Origin: Nymphaea colorata
Lineage: Eukaryota; Streptophyta; Magnoliopsida; Nymphaeales; Nymphaeaceae
DNA length: 64,000 nt
Reading direction: 5' to 3'
NCBI RefSeq assembly: GCF_008831285.2
Contig: NC_045142.1
Span: 687,001-751,000, forward strand
Translations under genes and position numbers: made by a program
Shown: piece after piece, positions 50,737-62,945 of the stretch
Numbering within the stretch: the first letter of the stretch is position 1
Layout of the letters: every line of letters begins with the position of its first letter
Notes under the pieces: generated by a model
Seen by the model: the letters and a program-made list of their open reading frames with translations, nothing else
Database searches by the model: none
Told to the model about the DNA's origin: nothing

Positions 50737-53700
50737 TACCTTTGCCGCACCTAAATTTTTTTGGGATGTGCCGCTCCGGCACCCGCACCCGCACCACGTA
50801 CTCATGTGACATAGGTACTAAGCTTCTGGGTTGATGTACCTTGAAGACCAAAGGGCCGAAAGGCATGAAAGTTTGATGCTTTTGTCATTCAGTTTGTTCA
50901 GATGTCTTACTTTTCTTAGAGGATTCATGATAAGCCCTTTGGAACAATAAAAGGTATACCTGTTGAATTTTGTTTTAGTTGCATGTCATCATCTTATTTG
51001 TTTAATTTATGGTTCTAGTTGGTGGAGTTCAGTTGCAATTGCATCTACAGGAACTTCTTGGGAAGGAAGGATAGAACTAGTACCAATCAAATATTTCTAA
51101 AATTTCACCACTGAAAACTGCTTTTCATGTCCATTTTCTTCGAGAATTTCTTTCCCTTTCTGTTGCATGTCATCCATATTTTTTTTCACCTGAAACAGCA
51201 GAAAGGCCTCCGGAACTGCATTCAGGTGTGGAAAAGGAAAAAGAAGCTACCTTAGGATATGAAGTCACATAGAAAAGTTTTAGTTGCCTTCTTAGAAAAT
51301 TGTTAAATATTAGATTTTTTTCTTTTACGTTTCATTTTCTTTTACAGCTAGGTGGAATTGCTATAACTATTCGCCAAACGAACGTGATATGGATGTTGTT
51401 TGTTGCATGTCTTGGGACTATTGATTATGTGGGGCTTCTGAAAGGGAATGGACCTAGACCATCAATTGGTTCCACTTCTTCAGTTAACAAAAATGAGGAA
51501 CTGGCTAATGTAAAGAATGCATCAGTAAGCAGCAATTTGAGAAAACGAAGGAAGGGAAACTTCACATATGCTGCTGCAGGTTCTTGCTTGATGTATGGAA
51601 ATTCAAGTCAAGCTCCAGGGTCTGGTTTGTAACTTTTATATTTCTACAATTCCCATTTCTTATACCTAAAAGCTTTCTCCTTTTTAAAGTTTGTGTGGAA
51701 AATAGAATTACCGTAAGACTTGAGTCTTGTGCTCCTCATCACTTGTACCAATACTGGCCACAAGATGAAAATTGAGAAGACATCTGTTGGCAGTATTTTT
51801 TATTCATTTATCTTAACAAATGGTGATTTATTCTCCAAGATTAGTTCTGTAGTCACTTTGTTCTCCCTCAGTTGGTTGAAAGATAAATTTCTCTTATATT
51901 TTTTGAATTCAATAGCGTTGTACTTCAGGTTTTCCTTGATGCTTAATATGTTAACTTTCCTGTCCTGATTTCTGCTTTTATTTCAAAATTAGTGCCGTTA
52001 TGATTCTGAGGCCAAAATGTGGGACTGTAAAAAACTAAGAATAGATGTGACAATAAGAGGTCCCAAAAGTCGCACACACTACTTCCCTTGACAAATTGTT
52101 AAATTATTTATTGGTCTTCTGTAAAAGCAGGCAACAGAAGTAAACTGACCTTAATACTTCTAAATTGAAATACATACACAGTGCCATTGTGTACCTATTC
52201 AAGCCTGCATCTGCATATGTTCACATACTCTAGCAAGTAATTTGAGTAGTCCTACATGGAATCCTATCAAAATACATATGCACATAGACATGTAAATGTG
52301 AGTGTATGGCTGTATGCATGTGTGCTTGACAATACACATACTACCCTAAAATGAATGATGACTTCCAGTCAATAAAAATATTGCTAAGATGTCTGTTTCT
52401 TTTAGTACTGAAGCATGAGTCTTTCCTTTCCTTGTTCATCTGCCTGTGATTTGCTTTACTTATCTGTCGTTGTTTAGGAAGATAAAATTTTTGCTTTCTT
52501 TGTGTTTCTAACTTTTGTTGTTTAATGGCCTTATATGGCAGGGTTCCTTGATGAAGTCCGCACTATCATTTGTAGACTCTGGTACCTGAAGTTTGAGATA
52601 CTAATTTCATTCCTCCTGTATCTTATTGTCTTCTTGACATTTGTTGCTTTTGTTCTATGGAATGGAGGCATTGTTCTTGGTATGTAATTCCTAAAACCTT
52701 ATGTTCTTCCTTGTCTTTATTTTACACAAATTGTAGTCTATTTTCTCATTTGTTTTCTAACTTCTGCCAATTTCAAAACATACAGGTGCAAAGGATGCTC
52801 ATGTAGTTTCGCCACACCTCATGCAGATACTATATTTTGGATTGGTCTCTGCTGCTGCCATGGGTTCAACACATTTCAGTCTGGGCCAAGTTCTGGCTAT
52901 TTACGAATTTTTCTCAAAGAGAAAATTATCTAGTTTCCTAGTTCTGTTTTTGGGGCTTATCTCGGTGCATTTTTTCAGGTAAAATGCATTACGTTTTGAA
53001 TTTTTTTGGTAATTTGTATTAATCTGAGCCCAACGTTGAAATAGCAAATGGAAGGATTTGCACTTCTCTCTGTGCTCATTTAGTGATGGAGTCCACTTGT
53101 GCTCATTGGTTTCCTCATACCTGGTAGCTTACCACCTCTGAGGTGCAATGGCAAGTTGTGTTACGACAACTTCTTGGATATTGCTACGCTTCATGATTCT
53201 TCTACTCTTGCACTTCTTTCCTCCTAATTTTCATATCCTTGTTTTCCTGCATTTTCCATTTGCTTTTATTGTAGCTCCAACAACTAAGTTCATGAAATTC
53301 ATGTGTGCAGTATAGCACATCCCTATCTTCTTGCAGATAACCGGCATTATCCATTTTATATATGGAGGAAAATTATTCAAGTACACTGGTTGATGAAATA
53401 CCTTCTGGTGCCATTTTATGTTTACTCATGGTTTTCCATCTTCAATGTCCTAGGTTCGTACTTAACTTGATAGTGATGCAGTTTCCCAGGAAATTCAATT
53501 CGTCACTGTTTTTATTTTTTTGATACAGGAAAATCACAAAAGACAATCTGCATCCTGTTGTATTTCTTTGCTTGTGCAGCAGTTCTCATACCCACACCAC
53601 TGATCGAGTTCAGATATTACACCATCCCATTTTATTTCTTGGTCTTCCAATCTCCTATAGGTGACAACAAAAGCTGGTATATCATGGGTTTGCAATATGT

Positions 53701-53788
53701 TGTGGTCAACTTGTTCACAATTTGGATGTTCTTGTTCCAGCCTTTTCATTGGGATCATGAACCTGGAATCCAAAGGTTCATGTGGTAG
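47457..53788 (+). CDS. ALG10: Dol-P-Glc:Glc2Man9GlcNAc2-PP-Dol alpha-1,2-glucosyltransferase
   Basis: Eight exons: 47457-47546, 47629-47717, 49251-49584, 51348-51624, 52542-52679, 52786-52978, 53311-53453 and 53529-53788, joining to 507 codons plus stop, the usual length for plant ALG10. The enzyme sits in the ER membrane and adds the third, terminal glucose to the lipid-linked N-glycan precursor; this cap is needed for efficient transfer by oligosaccharyltransferase. Visible features: a hydrophobic N-terminus (signal anchor, 3-20), the conserved DEVFHVPQAQEYC (31-43) and MITTPPGLY (about 53-61), a luminal Asp/Glu signature expected for this GT-C type enzyme, IRQTNVIW early in exon 4, and many hydrophobic helices. 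A hydrophilic Asn/Ser/Lys loop (about 200-263) divides the membrane segments. FRYYTIPFYF and WDHEPGIQRFMW close the protein. The chosen ATG is the first true ATG; the frame extends upstream only from a GTG. Intron 3 carries a mobile element. The gene converges with the ENTH gene downstream. Confidence 0.94.
49965..50824. mobile_element. 838-bp element with 11-bp direct repeats in ALG10 intron 3
   Basis: GGTACTAAGCT occurs at 49965-49975 and again at 50814-50824. The 838 bp between them (49976-50813) starts AAGTCACACAGACTC and, on the minus strand, starts TATGTCACATGAGTAC, so the ends share only a short imperfect GTCACA inverted repeat. Both ends contain GC-rich CACCCG/CGGGTG motifs, and the middle is very AT-rich (TATATAATATA and TAA repeats). 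There is no coding capacity. A 9-11 bp target duplication would fit a Mutator-like element; the short ends leave other classes open. It sits well away from the splice sites of the intron. Confidence 0.65.
50693..50734. repeat. (TAA)n microsatellite
   Basis: About 40 bases of AAT/ATA trinucleotide repeat inside the mobile element in ALG10 intron 3. Confidence 0.85.
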
Positions 53789-56686
53789 GGATTAGAATCC
53801 TTTTAGTTACACAGGTTTCATCAACCAAGGAAAATCACATTTCTTATGGGAAGGCATCAAACCAGAACATGATACACGGGCTTCATAGGACAGGAAAAGT
53901 GCCTGCGTCTTTGGTGATTCGGCTGAGACTCCATGTCATGCTCCTTTTCAGGGAACTTGGAATCTGCGTTCTTTATTTGGAATTTCATTTTCTGGTCCCC
54001 AATTCAGGCTCCATCTGAAAGAATGCTGTAATTATTAGAGCTCCATCCTGGCGTTCGTAGCTTATTGTCATCTTGGAGGTTGGCAATCAAATGCTGTTTA
54101 TTTTACTAAACACTGTCATGCTGTTCATTTACTAAATACTGAATCATCAGCTCACAATGTTGACCAGTAAATTCTTCCATGTTCTCCAGATCGTGGAAAA
54201 TTGGCTCCCTGTTGACTAGCAAAGCAATTGAGATGCATTCTTTGGTTGCAAAATCTTTTCTTTATTATTGATATTTGATTAGAGGGGCTTGATATTTATC
54301 TGTAACAATGGCAATTACTTTTGCGCAAGAGTGAGTGTACGCCAATCCCACCAGTCAATGGGGCCTTGCGTGTGGTTACCACATTCTAATGCTTCTGGAT
54401 TCTCACATAACAATAGCCCACCAGAGTTTCTGCTGCATGTAGTATGCATCTCTATGACAATATTGAAAACATTGAACTTGGAGACTTTTGCCTTCATGTG
54501 GGGTGCATGTCACCCATGGCACTGGCTGAATATATTAGGGGTAGGCATGACCTTGACATGCATTGGGATTATTAAGTTGTATTAAGATTTTGATAATCCT
54601 AAAACAATATATTGCATGTCAGGATATCCACAAAGTAGTTACTGGTGAGCCATCGATCTGCAACAAGGGAAACACGGAAAATGAAGTCTTTCGAAAGCGA
54701 TACGAATCTTTACCAGCTACTAGCTGACACTTTTGAAGAACTACGTATAAAACATTATCCCTCTTTGGTTCCTCCTTCCTTTTTTCTCTTTTGTTGTTGA
54801 TCCATTTTTTTTCTCTTTTCCGTTCATAACTTGGGAAGCCACTAACAGGATGGCTACCGATGAATCATGACTTCAAACCATTCTCCATGGACGCCATAAT
54901 TACTGTGCCCATGCATTCAATAAGAAAAGAGGCACTCAGTAGTTAGGGTTCCCTAGATTGTTAGAAATCATGATCCAATATGTATTAATCTGAACTCTAA
55001 GATGACATTCGTACAGCCCAAAATTTGTGTTTATAAGTTTTTTAGAAAAAAATGAATTACAGAATATCCCGTGTTCATGGTTGGAAAACCTCAGCAACCT
55101 TTTTTTTGAAAAAAAAATCCATTCGACAACTGTCACAGTAAAATTTCAGGTTCAAGAGTTCAAGAATGACATTTCTTTCTTCTCTCCATGGAGAAATAAT
55201 AAACTCTCCCTTCTCTATTACGCATTAGAAAGCAAGTCAACCTCACAGCCCTTCTTCCTAACTACGCTGCTTCATAAGGCTACATTGAATCATAAAACAT
55301 ACAAATTAATTTGAAGTTATCATTCAATAACTATTAATTAGTGAGAATTACTTTTCGTTTGATGAAGTTGGTTGGCAATTTTTACAATAAAAGTATCTAT
55401 GTCAGATTTATGGGGGGACAACAAGACAGAAATAAGAGAGTGGTTGGAAACAGCAATTGCAAGATGATAAATATGATGATAATTTTCATGGAGGCCACTC
55501 CAGTACTTACTAGCGGCGTGGAACCTTTTCTTTTTCTTTGCCTTTTATGCAGAAGAAAAAGCATTTTTCTTTCTTCGAAATGCAAACTAGATCGATTCCT
55601 GTCGGTTTATCCCGAGAGCACCTCATGTTTCAAGTATAAATATCCGTCAAATATTTTAAATGTTCCCAGTCTTATTGTTTTTCTAAGCAGTTGAATTCAT
55701 CGAAGCATGAGTAAGGCAAAATATTTTTTTACTGCTGCTGTCAATGTTGGCATTTGGGAACGAAGTCTACGAGACCCTTTCAAAAGAAAGCTTTCTTCCG
55801 CACCATCAATTGATTTCCCGTGTAGCTTTAATTTTCTTTTACGTCCAAGACTTAACCAATTGCTGTAACTTTTTAAATATCTAGTACAAAACACAACTTT
55901 CAATCATTGGTTTTTTCTTCTTTTTGCCGCTCTTCAGGTTCCTTTACTTTTTCTTTTTCACTTCATGTTGCTCATTTCAATTCAAATAAAAGCGGACGCA
56001 GTGGGTACTGACTACTGTGAAAGCGAGCCAGTAATTCGACATCTGGAAATGAAAACTACATTTTGTCACTTCGGCTTGTCTGATATTGATTTCTGTTTCA
56101 ACTATTATCTCTAAGGAAAAGGACAACCATCTCTCTATCACTCTCTCTTTCCCTCTGTCACACAAAGAAGAAGTCTATCTATAATATATCCAATAAAGAT
56201 TAAATTTACATGGCAAAATCTACCATCCCTCCTAGCATCTAGTTTTCTATACAAAAGTCTGAAGCTTTCCTGAAGAAAACCTGTGTTGTGTCAAGAGGCA
56301 AACGCTGCAAAGGGAGAGTGGCTTAATGAAGAAAATTGGAACATCACCAACAATTAACTAAGCAAGCATTTCTAAGCTCCTGCGCTGAAGCTTCTATTGA
56401 ACCTTGCTCCTTCTGAAGCTCAAAACATGATAGACATGTAAGCTTGAAGAATTCAACCAGAAGCACTGTTTCTAGCCTTTTGAACATGAAGAATACTTCT
56501 TCCCAAGTATATGAAAGCTTGAAACAGGTCAGCCTGAAGCCACTGTTTCTAGCATTTGTACAAGAACAGTACTTCCTAGCGTGAGTATCAAAATCCCACA
56601 AAGAAATTGAAAAGAAACTAAGCCTCTAGTGATGCAAACACACAGAGATTGCATATATAAACGCCCACCAATATTTAGAGATCTGT
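53789..56686. other. Convergent spacer between ALG10 and the ENTH gene
   Basis: The left part is likely ALG10 3' untranslated region and the right part (about 56,300-56,686) ENTH 3' untranslated region on the minus strand. No gene is recognised in the middle, and the short frames have no known motif. Confidence 0.6.
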
Positions 56687-58742
56687 TCATTGTGTTCTTG
56701 AAGAGAGCAGACTAACCCTGCCCTGCACTTCAAGTTGACTGAATGGATGAATGCTACCCACCGGTGATGGAGAATCTGAGTGCATAAAATCTTCTTCCTT
56801 AACACCCAAAAGTGGCTGCGACTCTTTCCTCGGATCCCAATCATCATCGTGGTCTTCTGGTTTCAAACTCTTGGAGGAGACAATTCCGTTCGTCTTTATG
56901 ATCATTAAGGTTTCATTCTCTTCATTCTTCTTCATGGAATTCGATTCATCTGTTCGTTCCTTCAGAAACCTGCTGCTAACTTCATGACTGTTGGTACTAG
57001 ATACAGGGGACTCTGAATCTGCAGAAAAGTCAGAGCTTGATCTGCATTTACTGATCTCTGTGGAACTCGTGTCCGTCGAGTACGCTAAATCTTCTTGCTC
57101 CGGATAGTCATCACACTGAGAATTACACCGTGCAATTGACTTATTATATTTTCCTAATGTTTGTGCTGGTGAATTTGATGATCTAAGAGAGAAACTCCCA
57201 AATCCTTGAATCTCCCTTGTCAGCTTCCGTGCTCTTTGGCGCTCTTCTTTGAGAAGGTCTCCCTGATCAAGAAACTTCTGTATCATCTCAGATTTCTTTC
57301 TAACAGAAAGGCCCCAGTTGAATCTGCAATTCAGAAAAAAATTGTTAGCGGTTGAAAACTTCAAATTTCGTAAAAAAAAAAAAATATCAGAGTAGAATGG
57401 AGGTGCATTATTACCCTTTCTCATCAATATACTGAAAATTCCCACACTCTTTTATAACTTGTTTGTCACCCTGAAATTCTAGACAAACACTCTCTGGTCC
57501 ATGGGTAAGAAGGTGCTCCAGAAGTACCAAAGCTTGATAAGACCGTCTCCAATTTTTCCTATCAAATTTTTCCAACCTGCAGGGATGGTTAAAAACAAGG
57601 ACTTTGAATTACTCAAATTGAGGGACTGAAGCAATGAAATAGAGAGAAGAAGCTTGAACCAAAATTTCTCCTGCCTAATATACATTACTCTGTTCCTTTC
57701 CAACCATCTAATCCAAAAAATACTGCGTAGCGCAGATCAGTAAGGTGGAGAAAATATACTGTTGAATTTTTTTTTTAAGAAAAAGTAAAAACAAAAATTA
57801 AACGGATCTCGTACGAAAAATAAGAGAAAGAGAATCCTAATTTCATCTAAATTATGATCAAGAAAGCTCATTCAGAAGTGAGAATATATCAATTTTGGAT
57901 TATTAAAACGCCAAACTGGTTGTTGATTCCGAACCTAACGAGGCCAAACCTTCTTAATGTTGATAGGAATTGAGAAGTGTTTGCATTGAAATATTACATT
58001 AAAATACAGTAGTTATTCGAGATTAACAGAACAGCTTCTCCTCCTCTAAGCACCCAAATCTAACCATTCAGATCAATTAGGAAAACATGACAACAAAAAC
58101 AAAAAGAAGAAAGGCCACAACCTAGAAGAATGTTTTCCAAGAATAATTTGTTATAAGGAAGACAAGCTAAAAATGCCTTCAAGAAACAAAATAACTAGAA
58201 CGATATATATCAATCATGTAGGCATACTTCTACTATGAAACAAGTCAACGAGAAAAATATAATACGAAAAATCATATTCATAGAAGGAAAAAAACCACCT
58301 CTTATGCAAGACTTCCACAATTCTCCAGTAGTCACCAATTTCAAAGGCTGCTTTTGATATCATACTCATCGTCCTCGCATCGGGTACCCATGGATTACCA
58401 TTTGTCGCTTCTTCTGTCATTCTTTTGAAACCCCATAATTGAAACAAAGAAGAAAATTTTGAAGAAAATCAGACAGTCATCTATTGAGTGAACAATACGA
58501 AACCAAAATTAATAACTACACAAATTCGAACACCCAAGTTCTAGATCAGCAACATGAATCCAATATAACGATAATAAGAAAGAAAAACGAGCCATCGAGA
58601 TTGGAGCATACAACTCCGCAGGGGTCACGTCGGTCAAGGCCAACCGAGCGCTTCTGAGCTTATCTCTGAGAAAGAAGGAAGCCTGCTTCTTCATCTCGCT
58701 AAGGAAAGGGGTGCCCATATTGCTGTTGCTAACAACTGGCAT
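56687..58742 (-). CDS. Short epsin-like ENTH-domain protein
   Basis: Minus-strand gene with four exons, in coding order 58742-58612, 58421-58299, 57576-57415 and 57323-56687, joining to 350 codons plus stop. The ENTH domain covers about residues 12-155: FLSEMKKQASFFLRDKLRSA, LTDVTPAEL, TEEATNGNPWVPDARTM, DYWRIVEVLHKRLEKFDRKN, LVLLEHLLTHGPE, the IDEKGFNWG motif and LLKEERQRARKLTREIQGFG. ENTH domains bind membrane phosphoinositides and help clathrin adaptors in Golgi, endosome or plasma-membrane traffic. The tail (about 165-350) is Ser/Asp/Glu-rich and disordered. I see no NPF motif and no DPF/DPW run in it; only WDPRKESQPLL, whose acidic and di-leucine character might bind adaptors. At 350 residues it is much shorter than EPSIN1 or EPSIN2. 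The start could instead be Met9 (58718), which gives MGTPFLSEMKK as in related proteins. Confidence 0.9.
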
Positions 58743-58832
58743 CTCTGAAGAATAAGAAGAAGAGGGTGCTGGAGGAAAACACCCCGGAGGTCAGATTTTT
58801 TCTGCAACTACTCTACTAATGACGAAACCCAG

Positions 58833-58880
<48 letters not shown>

Positions 58881-59910
58881 GGTGTGTTTTGATCTTAGTG
58901 ATCCGGTGAAGAATACAGAGGTGGATCCATGGAAGAAAACGCCATCAGAAGGCTTGGAAGTTCTCGCCAGTCAATTCATGTGGGGAAAGAGAGAGAGAGA
59001 GATGGAGAGATCACCCGTTGCTTTCGAATTTAGAAAAACTAACCGTTTCAAAGACTGATTCTGAGTCAACCACGAACCAAATGACTTAAATGCGCCTCAC
59101 AGTTTGGTCAAGGACAGGAACGAGCCGTTTGTTACCTCATCTCCAATTCAATCCACTGAATCTTTCACTTGGGTTTCAAGATCCAGGGTTTGGATCCAGG
59201 AGTTCAAGAGCCAAGACCTGACCTAGTATCAGATCTAACCCACTTGCTTTGCAACCCTAGTGAAAACCTGGATCCAATCTAAATTAAAAGATTTTGTCCC
59301 AAAACCCGTTTGATTAGACCGCATTCCAAATTTTATTTGAATTATGTCATCAGACCCGAGCCTTACGCCCAATGAGGAGTAGGAATGTAAGTGGTTCGGG
59401 TTCAGGAAGATCTGATTTTAAGAGAGCTTAATTTGACTGGACTCTACGCAACTGGTTTCAGATTTGAACACGGATTTAGACTTTATTAAAACCGGATTCA
59501 GATATGACAAGTAAGTGGATCAAAATTTCATCAATCTGAAATTACATCCCTTATCTGAATCTTCCAAGTAATAAGATTAAAATTTCATTTCCAATCTGAC
59601 TAAATGAAATGTAAATCAAGGTATATCCAGTCCGATCACATACATATTTTTTATGAAAAAAATAGAAAATTTCAAACCATTAGTCTGATGGTCAAAATCG
59701 GAAAACTTAAATGTAAAAGAAAATATAAAAATAAAAATCTGGTATCAAAAAATTGGAAAAAAAAAAGTCAAAACATGAAAAATGAAAAAAAAAGGAGAAA
59801 AAACTCTTTAACGCATTAAACACGGCTTCTTTTAATGGGCTATATAGGTCCCATGCCTTAGCTAGATCGATGAAAACTAGTAAGACAGACACTGTTATTA
59901 GTCCAAGACC
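58743..59910. other. Promoter side of the ENTH gene and spacer
   Basis: The first few hundred bases upstream of the ENTH start (reading to the right on the plus strand) form its likely promoter and leader, and include a long CT/GA microsatellite. Beyond 59,050 I see AT-rich DNA with degenerate GGATC/GATTC motifs and no gene. Confidence 0.5.
58837..58877 (-). repeat. GA/CT microsatellite upstream of the ENTH gene
   Basis: Forty-one bases of CT on the plus strand, so GA on the ENTH coding strand, starting 95 bases before its first ATG. GA repeats here could be bound by plant GAGA-binding (BPC) proteins; that is inference. Confidence 0.85.
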
Positions 59911-60093
59911 TAGTGGTGGAGGCACATATAAGCTGATGTGAGCAATTGCCCGACCTCACCACATGCAAATTGCTTCATTTACATATTTGATACTTGGTTA
60001 CCTTTTACTTATTTCCTCAAATCTAATATAGATGTCATCAAAGCTTATAAAATATTAGTGCCGGGTTGTTAGAAATTTCTAGCTCAGCTATTA
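59911..60093. mobile_element. Decayed hAT-like MITE
   Basis: The left end TAGTGGTGGAGGCACAT and following GCAATTGCCCGACCTCACCAC, and the right end TTAGTGCCGGG...AAATTTCTAGCTCAGC, align in order with the ends of the element at 34120-35997. The ends are badly mutated. Confidence 0.4.
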
Positions 60094-60473
60094 CATGGAC
60101 CCAGGGGCCATCAGAGGCCTTATGATCCATTGATTCAGTGGGTCAGGGCGAATGGGGGCGGAGCTTGGCCTAACCTAGAGATGCCATTGACTTTGGCAAC
60201 TAGGATCTTTTTTAGACGCGTACTGCCGTTATTAATTTTTGGAAACTTGGTGGAATCTGCAAATGCTTTTACGTGTTAGTGCATTTGTATATTTGTGTTC
60301 TATTCTACCCAAAATTTCTGGGACTTCACCAATGCACACCCATGTACAAAACACAACCCATAAGAAACTTTATCGAGTGTTCTTATCTACCATAGAACAA
60401 CTTTATTTGTGTAATATCATTTATTGATTGTCATCCCTTTTGTTTAATGTATTTTCTTAGCTCATAGGCGACA

Positions 60474-60519
<46 letters not shown>

Positions 60520-62733
60520 TAACATCTGGTGCTGAAAGTATGTGGGACAAGTTTTCTATAACAAATTAATTGATAACTCTGGTAAAATATTTAAAGGAAT
60601 AAATCAACGGCAAAACATCATTATCACCAGCAATATCATACAAGTAATGCAGTTTGACCTTAAACAATGCAATAGATATTATATATATCTCTCTCTCAAA
60701 TGTGTGACAATTATATACGCAAATATATGTTATTTCATAACCAAATGGGCTGTAAATTGTTACAGAGAAAACCGGCCCTAGCTGTTACGCAAACAGTCGC
60801 TTTTCGAATTTCGTGAGCATCAACTCGATATAAAAGGGGATGTGAGATGTCAAAGGATTAGATTTGGAGATATGACCCATCATAACCATACATTTACATA
60901 CAAGGAAAGAAAAGTCATCTCGAATCAAAAAATAGAATTTACAATGTGAATCCGACTCAAATCTAGTTTTTATATTTATATCAGAATCCAAATTTTGAAC
61001 TGAATTTTGCCAATTTTTAGCATTAAATATCGAATACTTGTCTAAAAATAAGTTGGATTTCTGATCCGATTTTTTAATCAAATATTAAATTCTTTTTCAT
61101 ATCTGATTTTTTAGAATCGATTAGTCGGATATCTGATTGAAATGAGATATATTGACAAACCCAACAAGCCTAAAAAAGGTCATGTGTCTCAAGGAGTCAC
61201 ATATACACATATATAGGTGCATCTAAAACATTTCAAGGGTCCAATCATGTCCAAGATTCAGCAAAATACATAGAATATATCTACCACAAAAATCAAACTC
61301 TTAAACACTACCCTTTGTGGTCGGTCCTGACCCGGCCCGTTTAATAGATGGGCCACGCAAGTCTGGCGATTTATGTGATTGACAACCGAGCGGGGACAAT
61401 CCATGTTATAAGCACACGATGATGAGGCTGGTAATAAATGACCGACTCTTATTGGTAGGGGCGGACAGAACTTTCTTTTGGGGGGCCGAATGATCAAGTG
61501 ACCTATAAGGCAAATATATATATATATATACACACACGTATTCCCACACGTATTCCCACTGCTCGAAAAGTTGAGGTCTGATTAATTTTTCATCTTTCTA
61601 ATTGGTTTGAAAAAAATATTTTTATATCTAAACAACATGAAATATTCAAATCAGTAGGTTGAAGTTAAGCTTGATTACAAAGCCGAAACCAATTCCTAAT
61701 AGTTTGGCAAAGAAAAATGAATCTGGCTATTCCTTATTCAAATGTGTACCTGTCTAATTTCTGGAGTGCAGAAAAGGTAATGCCAAAAAGTGGACAAATA
61801 TTACGTGAAGTGCCTATTCATTTTCTTTCTTTAATTCTTCCAACTGATTTTTTACCAATTTCATTATTGAAGATTGCTTTCTTGCTGACCAACTTAATTT
61901 TTTTTCCTGAAATTAGTAGTCTATTTATTTACCAAATTCTTGAAGAAATTGATTCTTCTTCTCTTTTCTTGGGGATGAGAAGTTAGTTCAGCTGTACTTA
62001 GTGTGCATGTGATAATGTCTCAAATAATGGCAAAGTAGCTTTCCAAGCTTTAGTCGACTTTAGAGAGCCTTAGCTTCTAATTACAGGTAAACCTTACGTT
62101 AAATTCTTTTTTTCTTCTCCCCAACGATCCTTTACATATATTGAAGCATGAATATTGATCAAGATTAGCATTCATCTTCATGTTGATCGTGGCCGTTCAC
62201 TCTTTTGTCTCTCACACTGTCTCACTATTTGTTTTTCTCTTTTCTCTCTCCTCCTTCTTTCCCCTTTCACAAATATCTTCCCCTCAATCGATAATTCTAA
62301 GGGAGAAGACGCCTTGAAAAAACCAGCAGTGGCATAGTGCCAGTCTTTAAAAAATTATTTATTTTTAAATAAATATCTTAAATATTTATCCTAACTACCC
62401 CTTTAACTATTTTTAAAGCAAATTTTTGTGGCTCACCGGCATTGATATTAGATTAGTTTTACTTTCCCGGTACACACACTTTTTGGATCATGTCAAGCGA
62501 CATTCAAATCACATTTTCCTAAGTGCATTGAGCAGAACTTTTTTCAGAATAATTGCTATGTGTCATACATTTTCATATGCAACAGAAAATCTCATCCTTT
62601 TTTGCATATGTCATTGCAGTTTGCTTTGATACAAGTGTTTTACATCCTTTGTTGCAAGATTGATGCCAACAAGCACATTTTTGTTTCATTGCTGAAGTCT
62701 TTCGCCACAAACAACTAGATGCGTATGCCCCAA
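60094..62733. other. Gene-free spacer
   Basis: No recognised gene. It contains a TA/GA microsatellite at 60473-60519, degenerate GGATC/GATTC-rich DNA near 60,950-61,140, a GGGGCGGACAGAAC motif near 61458 resembling one end of a MITE, and TA/CA low complexity near 61520. Confidence 0.5.
60473..60519. repeat. Compound microsatellite (TA)n(GA)n
   Basis: About 28 bases of TA followed by about 18 of GA. No gene is recognised nearby. Confidence 0.9.
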
Positions 62734-62945
62734 GACCGGGCGTAGCATAGTGGTTGGGCCAGAGACTGTGTAGAAGGCGAATCACCGATTCGAGTCCCGC
62801 GTGTCCCACTTTCATGTACCATAAACAGTGGGACGGTAATAATCTAGTTGAGGTCACTCGGTAGAACTCTCAGGTCCTCAGACCCGGAAGATGCACACCC
62901 AGCCTTGACCATGTCTCACAGGACTCCGACAGCATTTTGCTTGTG
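62734..62945 (+). mobile_element. tRNA-derived SINE (Pol III A and B boxes)
   Basis: TAGCATAGTGGTTGGG (62743-62758) fits the Pol III A box (TRGCNNAGYNGG), and GATTCGAGTCC (62787-62797) fits the B box (GGTTCGANTCC), spaced about 30 bases apart as in tRNA-derived genes. The sequence does not fold into a full tRNA (no matching acceptor arm), and a non-tRNA body of about 140 bases follows, as in a SINE. The 3' limit is approximate and no target duplication was found. Confidence 0.6.
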
